Positions 25,511 through 33,657 of a stretch of DNA of 64,000 nt are shown one piece after another (within the stretch, counting starts at the first letter, position 1; every line of letters starts with the position of its first letter). This DNA comes from Paraburkholderia metrosideri (lineage in GTDB: Bacteria > Pseudomonadota > Gammaproteobacteria > Burkholderiales > Burkholderiaceae). Under the pieces are notes generated by a model. That model was not told where the DNA came from and ran no database searches. It worked only from the letters and a program-made list of their open reading frames with translations. The position numbers were made by a program, and so were the translations under genes. The stretch lies in assembly GCF_904848625.1 (NCBI RefSeq), contig NZ_CAJHCP010000001.1, positions 248,001 to 312,000 of the forward strand. Reading direction: 5' to 3'.

Positions 25511-26920
25511 TCACGCTCCAATCAGGCTTTGTCCGCACACCCGCACGATCTGGCCGCTCACGCCCGCCGATCCGGGATGCGCGAGCCACGCGATGGTCTG
25601 CGCGACGTCGACCGGCTGGCCGCCCTGGCTCATCGAATTCATGCGGCGTCCGGCTTCGCGGAGGGTCAGCGGAATTTTCGCGGTCATCTGGGTTTCGATG
25701 AAACCCGGCGCGACTGCGTTGATCGTGATGCCGCGCGCGTGCAGATGCGGCGCCATGCTTTGCACGCGTCCGATCACACCCGCTTTCGACGTCGCGTAAT
25801 TGGTCTGACCGAGATTGCCCGCGATACCGCTGATCGACGACACGCCGATAATGCGGCCGCCATCGCGCAGAATGCCGGCGTCGAGCAACGCGTCGTCGAT
25901 CCGTTCCTGTGCGCTCAGGTTGATGTCGATCACGTTTTGCCACGCGGCGTCGGTCATCTTCGCGATGGTTTTGTCTTTCGTGATGCCCGCGTTGTGCACG
26001 ACGATATCGACGCCCTGTTCGTCGAGCGCGGCGGCGATTTGTGCGGGGGCTTCTGGCGCGGCGATATCGAAGGCGAGGGCGGTGCCGTTCAGCTGACGCA
26101 TCGTCGCGTCGAGTGCGTCGCGCGCCGACGGAATATCGATGCCGATCACGTGGGCGCCCTCAGCCGCCAGCACACCTGCAATCGATGCGCCGATGCCGCG
26201 CGCCGCGCCGGTCACGACGGCGCGCCGGCCGGCGAGCGGTTGTTGCCAGTCGAAGGCGGCAAGTGATTGAGCCGCGCCTGCGGCGAGCCGCACGACCTGT
26301 CCCGACACATACGCGGAACGCGGTGACAAAAAGAATCGCAATGTCGCTTCTGCGCCGCTTTCCGCGCCTTCGCCGACATACACGAGATTCGCCGTGATCC
26401 CACGCCGCGCTTCCTTACCCAGCGAGCGCGTCAGCCCTTCGAGCGCGCGCTGCGCCGTCCACTGACGCGGGCTCGCGCAGGCTTCCGGCGGTCGCCCGAG
26501 CACGACGATGCGCCCGCATCGGCCTAGCGAGCGCAGCGTGTCGTGAAAGAACGCGTGCAGCGGCTCCATCTGGCTGCTGTCCTCGATCCCGCTCGCATCG
26601 AACAGCAACGCGGCGAGCTTGCCGGACGAGTCGGCCTGGGCCGGCTCGAATCGCCCGGTCATCAAGCCATGCCGATGGGCAAGCGGCACCCACAACCCGG
26701 CGCTCTGATGCGCGACGCTGGTCACGCCGATGCTGGCCACGAGATTCGCCAGCGCATCCAGTAGACGAGGCTCACGGGCTGCGCCGATGGCGATCAGACC
26801 GCCGAACTCTGGCTGGTCCGCGCGATAACGGCGCAGTACCTCAGGCTTCGGCAGGCCGAGCGAGCGCGCGAGGCGCGCGCCGAACGGCGAGTTGACGAAG
26901 TTCAGATAAGAGTCGTTCAT
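25511..26920 (-). CDS. two-domain 3-oxoacyl-ACP/CoA reductase (high-molecular-weight FabG)
   Basis: The 469-residue protein has two Rossmann domains. The C-terminal SDR domain (about 215-465) is complete: VVTGAARGIG cofactor loop, VHNAGIT, Ser in GVSSISGIAG and the YATSK catalytic pair. The N-terminal domain (about 30-205) resembles a degenerate flavodoxin-like SDR without the catalytic residues, as in mycobacterial FabG4-type enzymes. The ATG at 26920 fits GGAG 11 bases upstream better than the longer frame from 26995. It probably interconverts 3-keto and 3-hydroxyacyl thioesters in the fad block. Confidence 0.88.
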   Translation of the reverse strand: MNDSYLNFVNSPFGARLARSLGLPKPEVLRRYRADQPEFGGLIAIGAAREPRLLDALANLVASIGVTSVAHQSAGLWVPLAHRHGLMTGRFEPAQADSSGKLAALLFDASGIEDSSQMEPLHAFFHDTLRSLGRCGRIVVLGRPPEACASPRQWTAQRALEGLTRSLGKEARRGITANLVYVGEGAESGAEATLRFFLSPRSAYVSGQVVRLAAGAAQSLAAFDWQQPLAGRRAVVTGAARGIGASIAGVLAAEGAHVIGIDIPSARDALDATMRQLNGTALAFDIAAPEAPAQIAAALDEQGVDIVVHNAGITKDKTIAKMTDAAWQNVIDINLSAQERIDDALLDAGILRDGGRIIGVSSISGIAGNLGQTNYATSKAGVIGRVQSMAPHLHARGITINAVAPGFIETQMTAKIPLTLREAGRRMNSMSQGGQPVDVAQTIAWLAHPGSAGVSGQIVRVCGQSLIGA

Positions 26921-26984
26921 AGAGTTGGCTGCTCCGCTGGTCACGCTCTTCGGAAAGTCTCTGTTCGGGGACTTTGGACGTGTG

Positions 26985-26998
26985 TCAGTGTGCACTGA
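26985..26998. promoter_or_regulatory. palindrome TCAGTG-TG-CACTGA, candidate operator 1
   Basis: A perfect inverted repeat about 65 bases upstream of the FabG start. A near-identical second palindrome lies 45 bases further upstream. The paired arrangement suggests binding of a dimeric repressor. Confidence 0.5.
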
Positions 26999-27042
26999 GT
27001 TGGGCGCCTCGGCGCGCCCGCTCAGGAGGTTTTTTTCAGGTA

Positions 27043-27058
27043 CTCAGTGTTCACTGAG
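27043..27058. promoter_or_regulatory. palindrome CTCAGTG-TT-CACTGAG, candidate operator 2
   Basis: A perfect 7-bp inverted repeat with a 2-base centre, in the 176-base gap between fadE and the FabG gene. It shares the core CAGTGT-N-CACTGA with the site at 26985-26998. Confidence 0.5.
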
Positions 27059-27096
27059 CTGGGACTCGGATGAACTCGCATGAACTGCGCTTGAAC

Positions 27097-29595
27097 TCAC
27101 GCGGCAAGTTCCAACGCCTTGTCGAGCGTCTCCTTGCGTTTCTGCAGATTCGCGAGCAGGTCGAAGTCGGCGGGAAAATCGTCGACCTTCACAACGAGCG
27201 CGCCGTAACGTGCGTAGTCGTCGAGCACGCGGCGCTCGTCGGCGTCGATCAGGCCTTTCTTCTGCGCCGTGTCGGTCCATGCGGCGAGTTGCGGCAGGCT
27301 CTGCGGCATCGGCTCGAAGAGCCCCTGTTTGACCGCGTCGCGCAGCTTCTGATCAATTTGTGTGAAGCGCGGATTCAGTTCGAACGCCAGCTCGCCATAG
27401 CCGAGCGCATCGACATCGGGATGCGGCACGTACGAGTCCGACACCAGCCGGTTGCGCGCCGCGCCGGGCGTCTGCATCAACTCGGCGATCTGCGTGCCGA
27501 GGCGATCCGACGGCTCGCGATGCGGCAAGCCGAACGGGAACGCGAGCACGCGCACGAGAGCGGCGGCGAAACGATTGGGATAGTTCGCGAGCACGCCGTC
27601 GAGCGCGTGTTGCGCCTTATACAGCGAATCTTCGACACCCCAGCGCACCAGCGGCAGGTCTTCTTCCTGACGGCCTTCGTCTTCGAAACGCTTGAGCGTA
27701 GCCGAGATCAGGTACAACTGCGACAGCACATCGCCCAAACGCCCCGAGATACGTTCACGGCGTTTCAGGTCGCCGCCGAGGACGAACATCGATACATCGG
27801 CCAGCAGTGCGAACGCGGTCGAGATACGGGTCGCCGCGCGATAGTAGGCGTGCAACGGCGCATAGGCCGCATGCGGCTTCGCGATGAAAGCGCCACCCGT
27901 TATGCCATAAACGAAGCTGCGCACGACATTGGAAAGCGTGAAGCTGACGTGGCCGAAGAACGCGTCGTCAAAATCGCGGAGTGCTTTCGCGTGATCGGCT
28001 TCGCGGGTCGCCGCCATTTCCTTCAACACATACGGATGACAACGGATCGCCCCCTGCCCGAAGATGATCAGGCAACGCGTGAGAATGTTCGCGCCTTCGA
28101 CGGTGATCGCAATCGGCACCTGCTGATAAGCGCGCGCAAGGAAGTTCGACGGCCCCATGCAGATGCCCTTGCCGGCAGCGATATCCATGCCGTCGTTGAT
28201 CACCATGCGGGCGCGTTCGGTGATGTGATACTTCGCGATAGCGGAAATCACCGACGGCTTTTCGCCCAGATCCACCGCATGCGCGGACAGGCGGCGCGCG
28301 GCGTCCATCACGTACAGATTGCCGCCCATGCGCCCGAGCGCTTCCTGCACACCTTCGAATTTGCCCACCGCCGTGCGGAATTGGCGCCGAACCGCCGCAT
28401 ACGCGCCCGTGCCGCGCACGGCGATTTTCGCCATCCCTACATTCGACGAAGGCAGCGAAATCGCGCGGCCCGCAGCGAGGCACTCCATCAGCATGCGCCA
28501 GCCGTTGCCGACCTGAGCGCGCCCTCCGATCACCCAGTCGAGCGGAATAAACACGTCCTTGCCCGAGTTCGGGCCGTTCTGGAACACCGCGTTTAGCGGC
28601 CAATGACGCCGGCCGATATTCACGCCGGGATGGTCGGTTGGAATCAGCGCGCACGTAATGCCGGGCTCGGCGCCGCCGCCGAGCAGACGGTCGGGGTCGA
28701 GCGCGCGGAACGCGAGGCCGAGCACGGTCGCAATCGGGCCGAGCGTGATGTAGCGCTTGTCCCACGTCACGCGAAAACCCAGCGTCTCACGGCCTTCAAA
28801 CGTCCCCTTGCAGACGATGCCGACATCGGGAATCGCCGCTGCATCGGAACCCGCATAAGGGCTCGTCAACGCGAAGCAGGGGATTTCATCGCCGCGAGCA
28901 AGACGCGGCAGATAGTGGTTTTTTTGTTCCTCCGTGCCGTAGTGCATCAGCAGTTCGGCTGGCCCGAGCGAGTTCGGCACCATCACCGAGACGGCCGCCG
29001 CCGAGCATCGCGTGGCGAGCTTCATGATGACCTGTGAATGCGCATACGCGGAGAACTGCTTGCCGCCGTACTGCTTCGGAATGATCATGCCGAGAAAACC
29101 GCTTGCCTTGATGTACTGCCACGTTTGCGGCGACAGGTCCTGCCAGACCATGGTGGTTTCCCAGTCGTTCGCCAGATCGCATAGACGCTCGCATTCGACA
29201 TCCAGAAACGCTTGTTCTTCAGCCGTCAGCGTCGCGGGACCATAGCCGAGCAGCGTGTCCCAGTGCGGGCGTCCCGAGAACAGTTCGGCGTCCCACCAGA
29301 CGGTGCCGGCTTCGATCGCGTCGCGCTCGGTCGGCGACATCTCCGGCAGGATTTTGCGGAAGACTTCGAGCACCGGTTTCGTGAGCCACGCGCGGCGCAA
29401 CGGCTTGAGCGTGAGGACGAGGGCAGGGAGCACGAAGACGATGGCAAACACGGTAGTCAGAAGCGGGCCGGCCACTCCGCTGACATGCGCGGCCGCCACC
29501 CAGACGATCATGAGAGCCAGCCACCAGGACGCGCGCGCCTGAACGTAGACGAGCGCAAGGGCGGCGATGACGAGCACAAGGATGAACCACGGCAT
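27097..29595 (-). CDS. fadE: acyl-CoA dehydrogenase FadE
   Basis: An 832-residue membrane-associated acyl-CoA dehydrogenase, close in length and wording to E. coli FadE (814). AGGAGG lies 5-6 bases upstream of the ATG at 29595, which is decisive against a longer frame to 29841. Two or three N-terminal hydrophobic helices (about 1-60) are followed by the dehydrogenase core with KQYGGKQFSAYAHS, VPNSLGPAELLMHYGT, IPCFALTSPYAGSDAAAIPD, QVPIAITVEGANILTR and SDVSMFVLGGDLKRRERIS (in part SMFVLGGDLKRRERIS). It catalyses the first step of beta-oxidation. The regulator gene is upstream on the same strand. Confidence 0.95.
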   Translation of the reverse strand: MPWFILVLVIAALALVYVQARASWWLALMIVWVAAAHVSGVAGPLLTTVFAIVFVLPALVLTLKPLRRAWLTKPVLEVFRKILPEMSPTERDAIEAGTVWWDAELFSGRPHWDTLLGYGPATLTAEEQAFLDVECERLCDLANDWETTMVWQDLSPQTWQYIKASGFLGMIIPKQYGGKQFSAYAHSQVIMKLATRCSAAAVSVMVPNSLGPAELLMHYGTEEQKNHYLPRLARGDEIPCFALTSPYAGSDAAAIPDVGIVCKGTFEGRETLGFRVTWDKRYITLGPIATVLGLAFRALDPDRLLGGGAEPGITCALIPTDHPGVNIGRRHWPLNAVFQNGPNSGKDVFIPLDWVIGGRAQVGNGWRMLMECLAAGRAISLPSSNVGMAKIAVRGTGAYAAVRRQFRTAVGKFEGVQEALGRMGGNLYVMDAARRLSAHAVDLGEKPSVISAIAKYHITERARMVINDGMDIAAGKGICMGPSNFLARAYQQVPIAITVEGANILTRCLIIFGQGAIRCHPYVLKEMAATREADHAKALRDFDDAFFGHVSFTLSNVVRSFVYGITGGAFIAKPHAAYAPLHAYYRAATRISTAFALLADVSMFVLGGDLKRRERISGRLGDVLSQLYLISATLKRFEDEGRQEEDLPLVRWGVEDSLYKAQHALDGVLANYPNRFAAALVRVLAFPFGLPHREPSDRLGTQIAELMQTPGAARNRLVSDSYVPHPDVDALGYGELAFELNPRFTQIDQKLRDAVKQGLFEPMPQSLPQLAAWTDTAQKKGLIDADERRVLDDYARYGALVVKVDDFPADFDLLANLQKRKETLDKALELAA

Positions 29596-30117
29596 GACGT
29601 TTCCTCCTGTTTCGATGGTGCGGGCGAACGCATCCGCAGCGCGCAGACGGCTCGCGTTCTGTTGATCTTCTTTCTTCTTTTTACTGCATCTGGCGGCGGG
29701 GCAGTGGCCCGCTTCACCCTGTGCTCTGACCGGTAGTGCGTGGCTGCCTGGGTCATTCCCGACTCGCTCCCAACTCGCTCCCGACTCGCGCCTGCTGCGT
29801 GGTCTGCTGCGATTTTCCGCGTGCTGCTGACCGTTCGACAACGCAGTGTCGCTCAGGTGCGGGAGTTAGACGTGCTGCTCGGAAACGCAGGTTTCATGGT
29901 GTCCGGTTGCGTAACGTGACGTGCCGTGTAGTCGTTGCGCGGGTTGCGTCGTCGCAGCGATAAGGATGAGTACCGGTTACCGCTTTGATGCTTCGGCGTA
30001 CTGCCCGACGGAGGCGGCGGTGCTCTCCCATGTCCGGTATTTTCTCCGCCCGCTCCATCAGGTTTGTCGCAGGACGACCCATGATGGCGTCGTCCGTGCC
30101 GATACGGCCTTGGCGTT
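29596..30117. other. 522-base gap between the TetR regulator and fadE
   Basis: No gene is seen. It holds an 11-bp imperfect tandem repeat (three units of about GACTCGCTCCC, 29761-29792) and a hairpin with GGACGAC/GTCGTCC arms (30072-30095) just after the regulator stop, without a T-run. The fadE promoter must be here or upstream, but no clear -35/-10 pair was found. Confidence 0.5.
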
Positions 30118-31011
30118 TCAGGCCAGACCGTGATACGCGTGCTGATACGACGCTGCCTCGATGCTGCCGCCGTGACGCTCGCCGCCGGATGAAACATCCG
30201 CTGTCGTGTCCGCCGACTCAGCCGACCCGCCGTCTTGCGTCGCTGCCGCCGCCGACGCACTGCCCGCGGTTGCGCCAACATGCTCAGTCGCGTTTTCCGT
30301 GCAGCCTTCAGCCGCGTCGCCCAGCACGGCTGCGAACACCGCCAGTTGCGAGCTGTCCGGCAGCGGGGCCTTGAGCGCGGCCACCATCAGCGACGCGAGG
30401 CGGGCAATCAGTTGCAGGTCGTTCATCGACTTGCCCTGCGAGAACTCGGAGATCAGGCTGTCGGTATCGGTACCCGCCAGTACGCCCGACAGCGCGCCGA
30501 TTGCAAAGTGCAGGCGCCAGCCAAGTTCCTCGCGCGGCAGATGCGGCAACGCGCGCTGGAACGCATCGAAAAAGCGTACGGCCACCGTTGCGTAATGACC
30601 ATTCAGAAAGTCGCGAATGAACGCCGACGGATCGGTATAAGCGCGGCCCAACAGGCGAAGAAACGCCTTGCCGCCGACCCGCTGATCACGCGACAAACGC
30701 AACGCCGGAATGAACATCGCACCGAGCACGTGCTCGCAGGTCAGGCGCTCGCCGAGCATCGTGTCGAAGCGGTCGAGCAGCTTGACGCGTTCCTGGTTGA
30801 GCTGGTCGAGCCGGCGCGACAGCATCGAGTGAATCAGCGACTCCTTGCTGCCGAAGTGATAGTTGACCGCCGCCAGATTCACTTCGGCCCGCGAAGTAAT
30901 CTGGCGTAGCGACATTGCCTCATAACCACACTCGATGAAGAGCGTTTCGGCGGCGTCGAGGATGCGTGATTTTGTATCGCCGGCATGCCGGCCTGTTGTG
31001 CGAACTGCCAT
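30118..31011 (-). CDS. TetR-family regulator, PsrA/FadR-like
   Basis: The 297-residue protein has an N-terminal TetR helix-turn-helix (about residues 12-58: RILDAAETLFIECGYEAMSL, in part, then EVNLAAVNYHFGSKESLI), which closely resembles PsrA, the fatty-acid-responsive repressor of Pseudomonas. The ligand-binding region is helical, and the last 60 residues are Ala/Ser-rich and probably disordered. The ATG at 31011 has GGGAG 8 bases upstream. Its place at the head of the fad block and a perfect palindrome 45 bases upstream of its start suggest that it represses itself and fad genes in response to acyl-CoA (inference). Confidence 0.88.
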   Translation of the reverse strand: MAVRTTGRHAGDTKSRILDAAETLFIECGYEAMSLRQITSRAEVNLAAVNYHFGSKESLIHSMLSRRLDQLNQERVKLLDRFDTMLGERLTCEHVLGAMFIPALRLSRDQRVGGKAFLRLLGRAYTDPSAFIRDFLNGHYATVAVRFFDAFQRALPHLPREELGWRLHFAIGALSGVLAGTDTDSLISEFSQGKSMNDLQLIARLASLMVAALKAPLPDSSQLAVFAAVLGDAAEGCTENATEHVGATAGSASAAAATQDGGSAESADTTADVSSGGERHGGSIEAASYQHAYHGLA

Positions 31012-31055
31012 GTTGCGTCTCCCAGTTGCCGGGCGTCCGGCCCGCAAACAAGCGA

Positions 31056-31073
31056 TTCAAATTGATATTTGAA
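31056..31073. promoter_or_regulatory. palindrome TTCAAAT-TGAT-ATTTGAA, candidate TetR operator
   Basis: A perfect 7-bp inverted repeat with a 4-base centre, located 45 bases upstream of the TetR gene start, the usual place for an autoregulatory operator of this family. Confidence 0.6.
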
Positions 31074-31207
31074 ACAGCCGTTTTTTTCAGGATAAAGAAA
31101 GAAGGTGCGTACGATCAAGGGGTCGCAGTCGACTAACTCCTCTAGAAGACCTGACGCCGGTCGTCTTCCGTGATGCGCGATGCGTCAATTCGCGCGGAAA
31201 ATAAAAA

Positions 31208-31237
31208 AGGCCGTTCCGATGGAAATCGGAACGGCCT
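31208..31237 (-). terminator. rho-independent terminator of the MFS transporter gene
   Basis: A perfect 13-bp stem AGGCCGTTCCGAT / ATCGGAACGGCCT with a GGAA loop; on the minus strand it is followed by a T-run (ATAAAAAA on the plus strand, 31201-31208). It lies 136 bases after the MFS stop and separates it from the TetR gene. Confidence 0.9.
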
Positions 31238-31373
31238 CGTATTGCTTGTCGTGCTACCTGTTTGGCCCTGCTTCGTACTGCGGACGCGTGGTTCGCGTCG
31301 CGGCGGTTCTAGCCGCCTTTGCGCGTATTGTGCCTGATATCTTGCAAGCGCAATAGCTGTTTAGTTCGAACGC

Positions 31374-32594
31374 TTAAAGCTGCGCTGCGACCTCTTTCGC
31401 CGACTGTGTCATGTCGATACCGCGGCGCTCGCGGCTGAACGGAATCAGCACGGCGATCACGACCGCCACGATGCCGATCACGACCGCCATCACCAGCGCG
31501 TAGTTGTTGCCCATGCGTTCGGCGATGCCTGACTGCAACGGTCCGTTCACCGACGCGATCAGATTGCCGAGTTGATACACGAGTCCGGGGAAGGTGGCGC
31601 GAATTTCATCGGGCGAGATTTCGTTCAGGTGTACTGGAATCACGCCCCATGCGCCTTGCACCGAGATCTGCATCAGGAAGGCGCCGGCTGCGAGCAGCAC
31701 CGGCGTAGTTGAGAATGCCCACAGCGGCAGCACCGGCAACGCGATCAATGCCGCGATGAAGATCGCGCGCTTGCGGCCGATCTTCTCCGACAACGAGCCG
31801 AAGAACAGACCGCCGATAATCGCGCCGACGTTCAGCGTAATCGTGATCCACGACACCGTGTGCGCGTCGAACTGATGCTGAACGCGCAGGAAGGTCGGAT
31901 ACAGATCCTGCGAGCCGTGCGAGAAGAAGTTGAATGCCGTCATCAGGACGATCGCATACAGCGACAGCTTGACGTTCTGTTTCAACGTGATGAGAAGACC
32001 AGGACGTTGTTTCTTTTCGAGTGTTCTGAAAGCCGGCGATTCCGGCACGTGCGCACGCACATACAGCACGAGCAGCGCGGGCAACACGCCGACGAAGAAC
32101 ATGCCGCGCCAGCCGATGTATTGATAGAACAAGCCGAACACGATCGACGCCAGCAGATAGCCGCTCGGATAGCCCGCCTGCAGCAGACCGGAGACGATGC
32201 CGCGCGATTTGGGCGGCACGGTTTCCATGGTCAGTGCGCCGCCCACGCCCCATTCGCCGCCCATCGCGATACCGAACAGCGCGCGCAGCACCAGCAGGGT
32301 CATCAGATTGGGTGACAGGCCGGACAGCAATTCGAGCAGAGAGAAGCACGCGATGTTGACCATCAGCGTGGGGCGGCGACCGTACTTGTCCGCGAGCCAG
32401 CCGAAAATCAGTGCGCCGACCGGACGCATCATCAAGGTCAGCATAATGGCGATAGCAACCGACGGAATCGTCGTATTGAATTCTGCCGCAATATCTTTCA
32501 ATACGAATACCATTAGAAAGAAATCGAATGCGTCTAGCGTCCAGCCGAGATAGGCGGCGATCGTGACGTTTCTCTGTTCCCGTGTCCAGCTCAT
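31374..32594 (-). CDS. MFS transporter, carboxylate/sugar-acid type
   Basis: The 406-residue protein has twelve predicted membrane helices and the MFS loop motif GWLADKYGRRPTL after helix 2, repeated as GSLSEKIGRKRAIF in the second half. The wording LGWTLDAFDFFLMVFVL at helix 1 and GEWGVGGALTMETVPPKSRG resembles the lactate/pyruvate and sialic-acid transporter group (SHS/NanT-like). AGGAG lies 8 bases before the ATG at 32594. The substrate is probably a monocarboxylate, which the sequence does not prove. A CCCGTG/CACGGG inverted repeat lies at 32621-32638 in its leader. Confidence 0.87.
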   Translation of the reverse strand: MSWTREQRNVTIAAYLGWTLDAFDFFLMVFVLKDIAAEFNTTIPSVAIAIMLTLMMRPVGALIFGWLADKYGRRPTLMVNIACFSLLELLSGLSPNLMTLLVLRALFGIAMGGEWGVGGALTMETVPPKSRGIVSGLLQAGYPSGYLLASIVFGLFYQYIGWRGMFFVGVLPALLVLYVRAHVPESPAFRTLEKKQRPGLLITLKQNVKLSLYAIVLMTAFNFFSHGSQDLYPTFLRVQHQFDAHTVSWITITLNVGAIIGGLFFGSLSEKIGRKRAIFIAALIALPVLPLWAFSTTPVLLAAGAFLMQISVQGAWGVIPVHLNEISPDEIRATFPGLVYQLGNLIASVNGPLQSGIAERMGNNYALVMAVVIGIVAVVIAVLIPFSRERRGIDMTQSAKEVAAQL

Positions 32595-33035
32595 TGATTG
32601 TTCTCCTGAGTCCCCAATCACCCGTGTATGTTCACGGGCATCTCTTTAGCCCCGTACGCCTTGTGGCGTGGGCCTCGAGCGAGTGTACGCCCACCGTTAA
32701 ACGCTTGCATGATTGAACGCATCTTTATCCGTATTAATACCTGGCAATAGCCGCAGCAAAATTCGTGCTGAATCCGCAACGCAGGGTTAATGTCGGATAA
32801 ATGTAATTATTGTATTGATGATGTCGGAATTATTGTTTGTACTTTGTAATGTATGAATTACGCGATGCGGGAATATCGCGGTTTCTTTTACCTGATTTCC
32901 AGCGGGCTTTGGGCAGGCGATTGGCGCGGTCGAATAGAGGGCTTTCTCGCCGGATTCCGGTTGGCGATGGCTCGGGCCCACCGGTATAACAGCGGCTCGC
33001 GGCATTCGCGCCGTGCAACAAGGGAGACTAAAAAA
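32595..33035. other. AT-rich divergent promoter region
   Basis: This 441-base gap separates the divergent MFS and MAPEG genes. It holds the inverted repeat CCCGTG-N6-CACGGG (32621-32638) near the MFS start and an AT-rich stretch (about 32700-32850) with a direct repeat of TGTCGGA followed by AATTATTGT (from 32791 and 32822). No gene is seen in it. Confidence 0.5.
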
Positions 33036-33422
33036 ATGACAATTCCGCATGTATGCCTGCTGATCGTCGCACTGCTGCCGTTTCCGTGGACCATGCTGGC
33101 GAAAGTGAGCAGCCGTTACGACAATCGCGCGCCGCGTGCTTATCTGGCCAGTCTCGAAGGATGGCGCGCGCGAGCCCATGCCGCGCATCAGAACGCGTGG
33201 GAAGCGCTCGCGATGTTCACTGCCGCGGTCGTCGTAGCAGGGCAGGCAGGCGGTTCGATGACGTGGATCAACTGGCTGGCGATCACCTTTGTCATCATGC
33301 GCGTGCTGCATGGGGTGTTGTATGTGATGAATCTCGCATCACTGCGCTCGCTGGTTTGGTTCGTCGGGGCGGCCTGTGTGGTATCGATGTTTTTTGTGTC
33401 GGCGGGTTCGACGAGTGTGTGA
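33036..33422 (+). CDS. MAPEG-family membrane protein
   Basis: AGGGAGA lies about 8 bases before the ATG at 33036; a longer frame from 32853 lacks one. The 128-residue protein has four membrane segments and the MAPEG features NRAPRAYLASLEGWRARAHA, HQNAWEALAMF and MRVLHGVLYV. MAPEG proteins include glutathione- and eicosanoid-related membrane enzymes; bacterial members mostly have no assigned substrate. The gene stands alone. Confidence 0.85.
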   Translation: MTIPHVCLLIVALLPFPWTMLAKVSSRYDNRAPRAYLASLEGWRARAHAAHQNAWEALAMFTAAVVVAGQAGGSMTWINWLAITFVIMRVLHGVLYVMNLASLRSLVWFVGAACVVSMFFVSAGSTSV

Positions 33423-33657
33423 CCGGATGGATTCAGCGACGTGGCAGCGCGTAGGAATGTCGCCGCGTCGCTGGGAGGCAACGCAGTTTCGCCAGCGATT
33501 CGGTAGGTCGCGAGGCGAGCATTAGCAACCCTGTAAGAACTCGCTACGACGAATATATGCACATATCGCATGAGTAGATCTGAAAAATAAATTTGATTCA
33601 TGCTGCGTCGCGGCATACCATGTTTGCTATCTTATTATTTGCCCCCGCCGACGCACT

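Noticed and set aside
27070..28596. 508-codon plus frame over fadE
   Set aside because: Antisense to fadE with no recognisable motif.
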